Below, piece by piece: positions 17,401 to 25,483 of a stretch of 64,000 nucleotides of DNA; within the stretch, counting starts at the first letter, position 1; the number at the start of each line of letters is the position of its first letter. Location of the stretch: positions 62,001 through 126,000 of the forward strand of contig NZ_JASITA010000020.1 of the NCBI RefSeq assembly GCF_030063415.1. The letters are read 5' to 3'. The notes beneath the pieces are model-generated. The model was not told the origin of the DNA. It did not search any database and worked only from the letters and a program-made list of their open reading frames with translations. Origin of the DNA: Streptomyces sp. H27-C3 (GTDB lineage: Bacteria; Actinomycetota; Actinomycetes; Streptomycetales; Streptomycetaceae). The position numbers were made by a program, and so were the translations under genes.

Positions 17401-17913
17401 TCAGGGCGTTACGGCCGGAGCTTCGAGCGCCGCTTTGAGATTGCTCAGGGTTTTGCGGATGTTTCCGCCCTGGAAGTGGGCGAAGGTCTGTCCGCCCGTC
17501 GCGATCTTGTCGAAGGTGTTGGCCACGAAGTCGGGCCACGACCGCCGGTCGTCGGTCCAGGTCTCCGTCACCTTGACACCCTCGCCGGCCGGCTCGAACC
17601 GATACTCCCAGGTGGCGATGGGGCCCCGCAGCCGCGGCTGCTTCAGACCGATGGCGTGGACCCGGAACCGGAACAGCTCGCCTTCGTCGGCCGCGGTCAC
17701 CGTGCAGCGAGTGGTCCATCGGATGGATCCCCGCTTGTTGTGGCCGTCGAAGACCATGCCGACGTGCGCCGGACGCTGTTCACCGATCAGGGTGGCGCCG
17801 AGATTCTCCGGGCTCCAGCGGCCCATGAGATTCGGGCTGGAGACATGTTCGTAGACCCTTGAGGGGCCCGCCTGGATGATGATGCTGTCGGAAACAGTGA
17901 ATGTGCGAGCCAT
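17401..17913 (-). CDS. SRPBCC-family protein
   Basis: A 170-residue START-like domain protein beginning MARTFTVSDSIIIQAGPSRV, followed by VYEHVSSPNLMGRWSPEN and WEYRFEPAGEGVKVTETWT. The fold is a hydrophobic-ligand cavity; family members include cyclases and lipid-binding proteins, with no catalytic residues to fix a function. The ATG 17913 has GGAG upstream. It converges on the DUF4383 gene. Confidence 0.85.
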   Translation of the reverse strand: MARTFTVSDSIIIQAGPSRVYEHVSSPNLMGRWSPENLGATLIGEQRPAHVGMVFDGHNKRGSIRWTTRCTVTAADEGELFRFRVHAIGLKQPRLRGPIATWEYRFEPAGEGVKVTETWTDDRRSWPDFVANTFDKIATGGQTFAHFQGGNIRKTLSNLKAALEAPAVTP

Positions 17914-18065
17914 GGAACTCCGATCCTCGGCCCATGACGTTAGTCCCCGGCCCACGCGACCCAGCGCCTACCCCTGCCGCCGGCCCCGGACGCTGCTCGA
18001 CGTGCCGCCGGCCCGCGAGGCGCTGTCCGTTCCCGGGGCCGGGTGACCCACATCGCGTGAGGAAC

Positions 18066-18632
18066 TCACGAGGCGGGTCTGCCCGCCCGCCAGTCCGGCG
18101 CGAGCACCGACCAGATCTCCTCGTCGTGCCGCTTCCCGCGGTACAGATAGCTCTCCCGCAGCACGCCGTCCTTCGTCATCCCGAGCCGTCGGGCCACGGC
18201 GATGCTGGGCTCGTTCGCCGACGAGACCCACCACTCCACGCGGTGGATGCCCCGCTCCTCGACAGCCCAGTCGATGATCACGCGAGCCGCCCGGGTCACC
18301 AGCCCTCTGCCCACCGCGGCCGGCTCCAGCCAGCACCCCGCCTCCGCCGCGCCCTGCTCGACGTCCATCTTCCGGAAGAGGACCGCGCCGACCAGCCTGC
18401 CGTCCGCCCGGATGCCGTAGAGCCGCCCGGCGTCGGATGCGGCCTTCTCCGCGTACGCCTGGAGGAACGCGCGGCTCGACCCCAGGTCCGTCACGATGTC
18501 GGGGAGCGCGTTGTGCTGCCCGATGAACTCGCGGCCCCGATCCACGTGGGCGAGGAACTCCTCGGCCTGCCACGGTTCGAGCGGGCGCAGTTCGGCGCCG
18601 TCGTCGCCCAGGGATATCGCGTACAACTTCAT
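18066..18632 (-). CDS. GNAT-family N-acetyltransferase (RimJ/RimL-like)
   Basis: A 188-residue acetyltransferase. The acetyl-CoA loop region reads AVGRGLVTRAARVIIDWAVE, and downstream WWVSSANEPSIAVARRLGM and KDGVLRESYLYRGKRHDEEI are characteristic of enzymes acetylating protein N-termini or small amines. GGAGG is directly adjacent to the ATG, closer than usual. The substrate is unknown. Confidence 0.88.
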   Translation of the reverse strand: MKLYAISLGDDGAELRPLEPWQAEEFLAHVDRGREFIGQHNALPDIVTDLGSSRAFLQAYAEKAASDAGRLYGIRADGRLVGAVLFRKMDVEQGAAEAGCWLEPAAVGRGLVTRAARVIIDWAVEERGIHRVEWWVSSANEPSIAVARRLGMTKDGVLRESYLYRGKRHDEEIWSVLAPDWRAGRPAS

Positions 18633-18681
18633 CCTCCACGGTCGGGCCCGGCGCGCGTGGCGATCTTCTCACGCGTGTCGG

Positions 18682-19308
18682 CTACCGCTTTCCGTCCTCA
18701 TCCTCCCGGGGAAAGCGGGCGGCCTCACTCTGAAAGAACGTCTTGGCGCGGATCGTCGCCCGCTCGTCGTCCCGCACCTGCCCCGGGCGGGAGCCGTTGC
18801 CCAACAGCACCCCGCCGAACCGCATCCGCAGATACGCCGCCGAGTGGCTGAGGGTGGTCACCAGCGCGTCGGCGACGACCTCGTCGCGGTCCGACATGAC
18901 CGTCACTCCCCACAGGGTCCGGCCCGCCATGCGCTCCTTGAAGTCCAGGCCGGGCACCCCGAGCCAGCCCGACCAGTAGTCGAGGTAGCGCTTGGTCTGC
19001 GCGGACAGGGTGTACCAGTACAAGGGGGAGGCGATGACGATGTCGGTGGCCTCCAGGGTGGCCTGCCGCAACGCTTCCTCGTTCTCCCCGACGGGCCAGG
19101 TGTCGGTCTCGTGGCGGCCGTCCTGGAAGTCGGGCAACGGCACTTGGCTCAGGTCCACCCAGCGCTGTGGGACATCGGCGGGCAGCTGCTGGGCGGCGGC
19201 GCGTGCAAGGGCCTCGGTGTTGCCTTCGGGGCGGGAGCTGCCGAGGACGAAGAGGAAGGAGCGGCCGGTCGCCGCCCCACCATTGTGTTCAACACCCTTG
19301 GTGGTCAT
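18682..19308 (-). CDS. flavodoxin-like NAD(P)H-dependent oxidoreductase
   Basis: A 208-residue FMN-binding fold. The phosphate loop is LGSSRPEGNTEALARAAA, and ASPLYWYTLSAQTKRYLDYW contributes to the flavin site. Family members reduce quinones, azo or nitro compounds. AGGAG lies upstream of the ATG. A divergent MerR gene and a MerR-type promoter with a 19-base spacer lie upstream, so the gene is probably induced through that regulator. Confidence 0.88.
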   Translation of the reverse strand: MTTKGVEHNGGAATGRSFLFVLGSSRPEGNTEALARAAAQQLPADVPQRWVDLSQVPLPDFQDGRHETDTWPVGENEEALRQATLEATDIVIASPLYWYTLSAQTKRYLDYWSGWLGVPGLDFKERMAGRTLWGVTVMSDRDEVVADALVTTLSHSAAYLRMRFGGVLLGNGSRPGQVRDDERATIRAKTFFQSEAARFPREDEDGKR

Positions 19309-19420
19309 GCTTCACTCCTGCGGTAAGAAATTGCGCGGGACGGGTTGAAGTGGACAAAACCCCGCATGTGACCGGACCCGGGGACACCCTGACCGGTCAC
19401 GGAATGCCTGTCCACGGGGT

Positions 19421-19453
19421 GACGTTAAGGCTTCACATCAGTGGCAAGGTCAA
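19421..19453 (-). promoter_or_regulatory. MerR-type promoter with 19-base spacer
   Basis: On the minus strand TTGACC (19453-19448) and TTAACG (19428-19423) are separated by 19 bases, the over-long spacer typical of MerR-activated promoters. The spacer contains an imperfect dyad. It reads towards the flavodoxin-like gene and also lies in front of the MerR gene. Confidence 0.6.
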
Positions 19454-19474
19454 GCTCGGACGGGGTGGGGTCGC

Positions 19475-19819
19475 ATGCTGATCGGAGAGTTGTCCCGGCG
19501 TACCGGAGTCAGCGCGCGGTTGTTGCGCTACTACGAGGCTCAGGGACTGCTGGAGGCCAGGCGTGGCACGAACGGCTATCGCGACTACGACGAGGACGCG
19601 GTACTCGCCGTACGGCAGGTTCGTGCCCTGCTGCATGCGGGCCTGTCGACCGAGGTGATCCGTTCGGTGCTGCCGTGCGCCCGGGGCGAGCAGCCGGAGT
19701 TCGACTGGTGCGCGGAGCTGCGGGACGTCCTGGACAGGGAGTTGGCCGTCACGGACGAGCACATCGACACCCTCCGGCGCAACCGCAGCGCTCTCGCCGG
19801 CTACCTGGCGCAGCCCTGA
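19475..19819 (+). CDS. MerR-family transcriptional regulator
   Basis: A 114-residue protein with the N-terminal MerR winged helix (MLIGELSRRTGVSARLLRYY, NGYRDYDEDAVLAVRQVRAL) and a short C-terminal coiled coil (CAELRDVLDRELAVTDEHID). One Cys lies near residue 68 and another near 78. The inducer is unknown. It is divergent from the flavodoxin-like gene and probably controls it by DNA untwisting. Confidence 0.92.
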   Translation: MLIGELSRRTGVSARLLRYYEAQGLLEARRGTNGYRDYDEDAVLAVRQVRALLHAGLSTEVIRSVLPCARGEQPEFDWCAELRDVLDRELAVTDEHIDTLRRNRSALAGYLAQP

Positions 19820-19847
19820 GCCACCGGATCCCGAACGGCCCCCGGTC

Positions 19848-20690
19848 TCATCCGGCGTCCAGCAGGGCCCGCTCCTGCGCGTCCAGCGTGAGTTCCGCGG
19901 CGGCCGCCGCGTCGCGGATCGTCGACGGCCGGCTCGAACCCGGAATGGGGATGGAGACGGGCGACCCGGCCAGGTGCCAGGCGAGAGCGATCCGCTGCGG
20001 CCCGACCCCGCGGCGTTCGGCGATCGCGTCGAACGCCTTGCCCAGGCTGCCGGTGTTTCCGATGCCGCCGAGCGGGCTCCAGGGCAGGAACGCCAGCCGC
20101 AGCTCCTCGCAGAGCCGCAGCACCTCCTCCGACGCCCGCTCCTTGGGCGAGTACTCGTTCTGTACGGAAACGAGACGGTCGCCCAGGATCTCGTACGCCT
20201 CTCTCACCTGCGGCGCGTCCGCGTTGGAGATCCCGGCGCGCTGGATCTTCCCCGCGGCCAGGAGGTCCCGCAACGCGCCGACCGATTCGGCCCACGGGAC
20301 GGCGGGATCGGGCTTGTGCAGCTGGTAGAGACCGATCGCCTCGACACCGAGGCGGCTCAGCGACGCTTCACAGGCCCGCTGCAGGTGTGCGGGGTCGCCG
20401 TTGACGGTCCAGGAGCCGTCGGCGGGATGGCCCCGGCCGCCCTTTGTGGCGACCAGCACGCCCTCGCGGCGGCCTGCGAGCGCGCGGGCGACCAGGAATT
20501 CGTTGTGTCCGGGCTCGGCGCCGGGGTGGTGGTAGGAATCGGCGGTGTCCAGCAGGGTCACGCCGACGTCGAGGGCCGCGTGCACGGTGGCGATGGCACG
20601 TGCTTCGTCGGGGCGGCCCTCGACGGAGAGCGGCATCATGCCGAGGCCGATGCCGCTGACCTTGATGTCGCCCAGGGTGCGTTCACGCAT
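19848..20690 (-). CDS. aldo/keto reductase
   Basis: A 280-residue TIM-barrel NADPH reductase: LLDTADSYHHPG carries the catalytic Asp and Tyr, VLVATKGG the Lys, and IGLYQLHKPDPAVPW the His region. SIPIPGSSRP binds the cofactor. The ATG at 20690 has GGAGGAA upstream and overlaps the end of the epimerase gene by 8 bases, so the two are translationally coupled. The substrate is unknown. Confidence 0.92.
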   Translation of the reverse strand: MRERTLGDIKVSGIGLGMMPLSVEGRPDEARAIATVHAALDVGVTLLDTADSYHHPGAEPGHNEFLVARALAGRREGVLVATKGGRGHPADGSWTVNGDPAHLQRACEASLSRLGVEAIGLYQLHKPDPAVPWAESVGALRDLLAAGKIQRAGISNADAPQVREAYEILGDRLVSVQNEYSPKERASEEVLRLCEELRLAFLPWSPLGGIGNTGSLGKAFDAIAERRGVGPQRIALAWHLAGSPVSIPIPGSSRPSTIRDAAAAAELTLDAQERALLDAG

Positions 20691-21582
20691 GACGGGATTC
20701 CTCCACTGCGGCAGGCAGCCATTCGGTGACCCGGGAAAAAGCGAAACCCAGGGATTCCGCCCGGCCATTGCTCATCGGGTAGTAGCGGTCGAAGGAGAAC
20801 GGTGAGGCGTTTTCGGTATCGGTGACGACATAGGTGGCCGCGCCTCCGGTACCGAGGGCCACTGTCTCGCTCAACTCGATCACTGTAAGAGGAGTGTGCG
20901 AGGCCGCGTTGACGGGCCCGGTGAAATCGGCTCGGGCCGCCCAGTCGATGAATTCCACGATCTCGTCGTGGGAGATGAACGTGGTCGGGTGTATCTCGCG
21001 GTGCACCGCGATCGGTTCGCCCGCGCGGACGCGCCCGATGTAGTGGGCGAGCCTGCCGGTGAAGTCGTCGGCGCCGCCGAGGACATGAGCACTGCGTACC
21101 GACACGTACGGGAAGGCCGGATCCTGGGTGAAGACCGCTTCGGACTGGCGCTTGCCCTCCGCGTACCGGTCGTCGTACGACTAGTCCAGGTCCACGGGCC
21201 AGCCGGCCGGGTCGACGGCATCCTCGGTGAGTGGCTCACCGGGCCGGGTATGCCGGATCGCTCGCGAGGTGGCCGGGTCGTACACCTCCATGGTGGAGGT
21301 CATCACATAGCGCCCGGTGCGGCCGGCGAACACCCGCTTGGCGATGGCCGCTTGTTGCGGCGTATAACAGATTTGGTCGATGATGGCGTCGAATTCACGG
21401 TCGCCGAGGACCGTGTTCAGTGCGACCTCGTCATTGCGGTCGGCAATGAGATGAGTGGCGCCGTCCGGTACGGCGTGGGAGCCCCGGTTGATCACCGTGA
21501 CCCTCACGCCGGATTCAAGCAGTCGCACGACCAGCTGCTTACCAAAATACCGGCTCCCGCCGATGACGCAGATTTCGCGCAT
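20683..21582 (-). pseudogene. NAD-dependent epimerase/dehydratase with in-frame amber stop
   Basis: ATG 21582 opens MREICVIGGSRYFGKQLVVR, an NAD-binding Rossmann motif, followed by DQICYTPQQAAIAKRVFAG and YVMTSTMEVYD. After WPVDLD there is a TAG (21181-21183). The same frame then continues without a shift as SYDDRYAEGKRQSEAVF, which contains the YxxxK catalytic pair, then HVLGGADDFTGRLAHYIGRV and SFDRYYPMSNGRAESLGFAF, ending at 20683. Without the TAG this is a complete 299-residue enzyme. It could be a recent nonsense mutation. Alternatives are an assembly substitution or read-through. The aldo/keto reductase overlaps its end. Confidence 0.8.
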
Positions 21583-21668
21583 TTCCCCAACCTCTGTGAT
21601 TCCGGTTCCACTTCTGTGGCCGTGCGCACCAGTGTTACGGTTCTGGCCGGAGCAATGAAGGGGAGATC

Positions 21669-22382
21669 ATGGGAGCTTCGGCCGCCGCACCGAAAGAACC
21701 TCGGCATCTGCGCGGGATCGCCCACGATTCCTCAGCCGGTCTCGACGCGGTGGACATCCAGCTACTCGAACTCCTCCAGGAGGAGGGCCGGATCACACTC
21801 AGTGAGCTGGGCCGACGGGTGAGTCTCAGCCCGGCCGCGGTCGGTGAGCGGATCAAGCGTCTGGAGAGCAGCGGCACGATCACCGGCTACCACGCACGAG
21901 TCAGCCCGGAGCGGCTCGGCTATGGCATCCAGGCGTTCATCCGGGTGGCGCCGCATGCGGGGTACTCACTGCGCCACCCGCGTACGAAGGAACTCGTGGA
22001 CCGCCCCGAAATCCTTGAGGCGCACCACATCGTCGGCGAGGACTGCTGGATGCTGAAGGTGGGGGTGAGCAGTACGGCGCATCTGGAGGAGCTCTTGGAC
22101 GCGGTCTCCGCGCTGGGCTCCACAACGACCTCGATCGTGCTGACGTCACCCGTGGGACGCAAGGTCATGCGGCCACTCGCTTACGACCTCACCCACGATT
22201 GGCAGCGGCGTCGCGGCGTCTGGGACCTCCGCCTTGGATTCGAAGGCCCCAGACGTCGCTCCTTCTCCCACTGTCAATCGCGGGTGAGGTCGTTGGACGG
22301 AGCGCTGTGCTGTGCTGTGGGATACCGGTTCGACGGACCCGTCGACCATGCCGCGCCAGGTGCCGTCTTCTCGATCGGCTGA
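21669..22382 (+). CDS. Lrp/AsnC-family transcriptional regulator with altered C-terminus
   Basis: A 237-residue protein, against ~150-175 for the family. The helix-turn-helix is LDAVDIQLLELLQEEGRITL and LSELGRRVSLSPAAVGERIK, and the ligand-binding RAM domain runs through GEDCWMLKVGVSST to IVLTSPVGRKVMRPLA near residue 171. The remaining ~66 residues are low-complexity and coincide with a palindromic repeat at 22183-22293 and its flank, so the normal stop has been replaced. GGGGAG precedes the ATG. The divergent epimerase/aldo-keto reductase pair is a plausible target. Confidence 0.85.
   Translation: MGASAAAPKEPRHLRGIAHDSSAGLDAVDIQLLELLQEEGRITLSELGRRVSLSPAAVGERIKRLESSGTITGYHARVSPERLGYGIQAFIRVAPHAGYSLRHPRTKELVDRPEILEAHHIVGEDCWMLKVGVSSTAHLEELLDAVSALGSTTTSIVLTSPVGRKVMRPLAYDLTHDWQRRRGVWDLRLGFEGPRRRSFSHCQSRVRSLDGALCCAVGYRFDGPVDHAAPGAVFSIG
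22183..22293. repeat. palindromic MITE-like element, copy 1
   Basis: A 111-bp element whose 23-base ends (22183-22205 and 22271-22293) are inverted repeats with 2 mismatches. An inner stem CGTCTGGG / CCCAGACG is also present. About 41 bases of its left half (22195-22235) are nearly identical to a second copy at 36808-36848. It encodes no protein of its own and lies at the 3' end of the Lrp/AsnC gene. Confidence 0.65.
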
Positions 22383-22561
22383 GAACCGACCTCCGCACCG
22401 CACACCCTCGGATGCTCGCCCTTGAGTGAGTGCGGGAGCAGCCGCGTGGCCGGTTTGCGGCAAACGCGACCATGGCTCATGCGCGGCGGCGTCGGTCGAC
22501 ACCATCGCGCATGGCTCTGATCATGACCGTGCACCCCGCTCCCGCCGATCTGCGAACGCGG

Positions 22562-23767
22562 TCAGCGCAGGCTCCGTCCGCGCCTCCCCCGCAGAATGAC
22601 CACTGCTGCAAGACAGGTCGCGCCGACGACACCGCTCAGCAGGGCGTACGGGATCCCTGAGCCCGTCTTCTCCGCCAGTACGGCTGCCTGCGTCACGGGC
22701 TCCGGCCCGGGCTGTGGAGCCTTGCGTACCGGAACCGGGCGTGTCAGAGGAGCCGGAGGCGCGAGGGATCCCACGGGCTCGACTCGTCCGGCGGCGGCGA
22801 AGCCCCAGTCGAGGAGTGAGCGGGCGTTCTCGTACACCTCGTACCCCCCGCCCCGCTGAGGATTCATCACCGTCACCAGCAGAGTGCGCCCGCCGCGGCG
22901 GGCAGCGGCGATCAAGGTGTTGCCCGCGCCGGAGGTGTAGCCGTTCTTGACGCCGATCAGTCCGGGGTAGCGTCCAACCCCGCCCGCTCCGGTCAGCAGC
23001 CGGTTGGTGCTTTGGATCCCGTACGTCCAGGTGGGTCGTCCGTCGCTGTGGGTCCCGCCGGGAAACGGCGCGTCGACGGTGGCCGCGTACTGGGCGAACT
23101 GGGGGTTCGCGAGCCCGGCCCGGCCGAATACCGCCAGATCGTAGGCGGAGGAGACCTGGCCCGGGGCGTCGTAGCCGTCCGGGGACATCACCTGGGTGTC
23201 GAGCGCGCCCAGGGCTCGGGCCTTGGACTGCATCTGACGGGCCGTGGCCTCCCAGCCGCCGTTCATTTCGGCCAGTACGTGTACGGCGTCGTTGCCGGAA
23301 CTCAGGAAGACGCCCCGCCACAGATCTGCCATGCGGTAGGTGTTGCCGGGGGCGATGCCCACCAGGCTGCTGCCCTCCCCCACTCCGGTGAGTTCGGCTT
23401 CGGTGACCTTGTGCAGGGTTCTGCCGGCCAGCCGGGGCAGCGTGGTGACAGCGAAGAGAGTCTTGAGCGTGCTGGCCGGAGGCAGTCGGCGGTGGGCCTG
23501 GTGGGCGGCGAGAACCTCACCCGTGCGGGCGTCGGCCACCAGCCACGACAGGGCGGACACGTCTTGCGGGAGCAGCGGGGCCCCGCGGTGTGTCCGCACA
23601 TGGGTTCCCGGACGGTGGAGTGGTGACAGGTCGGCGGACAGGGGCTGCGGCGGCAGCGGATCGGCCTGCGGGGCGGCAGCGGCCGTTGGCGCGAGGGCGC
23701 CCAGCGCACCGATGGCGAGGGCAGCCGCGCCGGAAACCACCCTGCGAACAGAAACTCTGATGATCAT
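22562..23767 (-). CDS. D-alanyl-D-alanine carboxypeptidase (peptidase S11)
   Basis: A 401-residue exported enzyme that trims the terminal D-Ala of peptidoglycan stem peptides. It has an N-terminal signal peptide, the catalytic SxxK at S99-K102 (STLK), SxN at 157-159 (SGN) and KNG at 274-276 in place of KTG. A C-terminal hydrophobic helix (YALLSGVVGATCLAAVVIL) followed by Arg residues anchors it to the membrane. The start is supported by the signal peptide; the ribosome binding site is weak. It stands alone on its strand. Confidence 0.93.
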   Translation of the reverse strand: MIIRVSVRRVVSGAAALAIGALGALAPTAAAAPQADPLPPQPLSADLSPLHRPGTHVRTHRGAPLLPQDVSALSWLVADARTGEVLAAHQAHRRLPPASTLKTLFAVTTLPRLAGRTLHKVTEAELTGVGEGSSLVGIAPGNTYRMADLWRGVFLSSGNDAVHVLAEMNGGWEATARQMQSKARALGALDTQVMSPDGYDAPGQVSSAYDLAVFGRAGLANPQFAQYAATVDAPFPGGTHSDGRPTWTYGIQSTNRLLTGAGGVGRYPGLIGVKNGYTSGAGNTLIAAARRGGRTLLVTVMNPQRGGGYEVYENARSLLDWGFAAAGRVEPVGSLAPPAPLTRPVPVRKAPQPGPEPVTQAAVLAEKTGSGIPYALLSGVVGATCLAAVVILRGRRGRSLR

Positions 23768-23970
23768 TCAGTCAGCGTAGGAACGGACACGGTTCGGCGC
23801 AGTTCCGTCTGCTCCGACCGGCCGTATCGGCCGCGTCCAGGTCGACGGCCGATTCCGCGTGACGGGCCGGTTCCATCAGCGGTTTGCCCCGGCACCTGCC
23901 CCCTACGGCCGGCTCCCTCCGCGCTTCGTGCGGGGCAGACCGGCCGTATCGCCACCTCCTGGGCCTGGTG

Positions 23971-25017
23971 TCAGAACTTGCTCGTACCCACGGCGAAGTT
24001 GGAGAAGTACGCGTGTTCCTCGTGGTCGGGGCCCCAGCTGGTGTCGTGGCCGCCGAAGAAGGTGGAGAAGAAGACACCGTTGAAGGGAATGCCACCGATG
24101 CCCGGCGCCGCGTTCTGCGACAGGACCTGCTGGTTGTCGTACCAGACCGTGATCTTGCCCGTGGAGCGGTTCACCGACTGCTGGATGGTGTGGGTCTTGT
24201 TGTCGGGCGAGAAGTTCCAGGCGCCGAGGCCTATGTCCTTGCCGTAGCCGTCACCGGCAGGAGTATAGACATAGACCTCGCCCTTGCTGCCGTTGCGGAA
24301 CATGACATAGGTTCCTGGCCGGTTACCGGCCTGTTCCTCGACCGTTCCGCGCCGGTCCCCAGCCGGTCCCTCGCCGCTTCGTCCGCCGACGACCTGGTCG
24401 CCGTCCGGTACGTCCTCGACCGACACCGCATCACGCGGCTGCCCCAGCCCCTGCGCCACCGCCCGGGCGAGGCCGCCGAGGTCCTGGCCGTCCGGGATAG
24501 GCACCTGCTCCCCGTCGCCGTAACTCTCGATCGCCCTGCTGAAGTAACTCGGGTGCCAGGCGCCGGTGGCCCCCCTGACCTCGATCGCGGTCACCGGGCG
24601 ATGGCCCACCAGAGTCTTCAGCGCTGCCAGAATCTCGTCGGAACGCAGCTCACCCGGTACCTGGAACAGGCTCGCGTGAGCGCCGACGAAGCCGCCGTCC
24701 CGGAACCGGACGGTCACCGTGAGGCAGCTGGTGACGCTCGGATACGTGATCACTCCCCCGGACGCGACCTCCTTGACCTGCCCTTCCGTCACGGCCACCT
24801 CGGCAGGCGCCGTCGGACTGCTCGCCAAGCGCAGCCCTCTGACGTGGGGTTCCTGGGCCTGCGCCGGGGCACTGAGGCCGAGTTGCAGAGCAAGCAGTGC
24901 CGCCGACAGCACCAGGGCGCCCATGTGGGTGGCCCCGCGCCCTGGTGCCAGGACAGTTCGGGGAACGGCGAGGGGGACGGTTCGGGGAACGTGGTGAAGC
25001 GGCTGGTGCACGGGCAT
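23971..25017 (-). CDS. secreted protein with C-terminal PL14-like lyase region
   Basis: A 348-residue protein. AGGAG lies 5 bases before ATG 25017. The signal peptide is long, with an Arg-containing n-region and hydrophobic core MGALVLSAALLALQLGLSAP. Residues ~65-200 form a domain that I do not recognise (VTSCLTVTVRFRDGGFVGAH, ILAALKTLVGHRPVTAIEVR). After a hydrophilic linker, residues ~240-348 resemble the C-terminal part of polysaccharide lyase family 14/alginate-lyase-like proteins: HTIQQSVNRSTGKITVWYDN and GVFFSTFFGGHDTSWGPDHE. Only the C-terminal half of such a lyase is present, so activity is uncertain. Confidence 0.75.
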   Translation of the reverse strand: MPVHQPLHHVPRTVPLAVPRTVLAPGRGATHMGALVLSAALLALQLGLSAPAQAQEPHVRGLRLASSPTAPAEVAVTEGQVKEVASGGVITYPSVTSCLTVTVRFRDGGFVGAHASLFQVPGELRSDEILAALKTLVGHRPVTAIEVRGATGAWHPSYFSRAIESYGDGEQVPIPDGQDLGGLARAVAQGLGQPRDAVSVEDVPDGDQVVGGRSGEGPAGDRRGTVEEQAGNRPGTYVMFRNGSKGEVYVYTPAGDGYGKDIGLGAWNFSPDNKTHTIQQSVNRSTGKITVWYDNQQVLSQNAAPGIGGIPFNGVFFSTFFGGHDTSWGPDHEEHAYFSNFAVGTSKF

Positions 25018-25483
25018 CGAATCTCCTGAAGCGAAAACCGGCCCGCCGGCCGGCCGTGGCGGGCGTGGCCGGCGTACGGCGAGGCGTACACGGAAGCAGC
25101 TGCGCGGCCGACCGGCCGACCACTTTACGTACTCGGGCCGGGCCACCTTCCCAGTACGCCTCGCCGACGCCACGCCCCCTCCCATGGCCCGGTGAGGCCC
25201 TCGCGGGGGTGACAAGGGTTTTCCCCGTATCGGGTTCATCCCGCCGTTCCCTACTGTCTGCCGCACCGGCGCATTCCGAATCCCCGATTCTGGCTCCTGA
25301 CACCCGAAATGTCAGGTCCATGCAAGGGGCGGGTGTGCCGGGGACGGCCTTGACCAGGGTCGTAGCGCCGGCGGCGGCGCGTGGGCTCACCCAGCCCAGC
25401 AACCGCGTACATGTGGCCCCACACCACTCGCGGTTGTCGCGCCGCCGCCTTCGCTCCGCATGTACGTCATGAAAGGGAACACC
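25018..25483. other. divergent intergenic region, 466 bp, with a short inverted repeat
   Basis: The region lies between the PL14-like gene (minus) and the subtilisin gene (plus). CCTGACA (25296-25302) and TGTCAGG (25310-25316) form an inverted repeat with a 7-base spacer, a candidate operator for the protease gene. No protein-like frame is evident. Confidence 0.4.
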
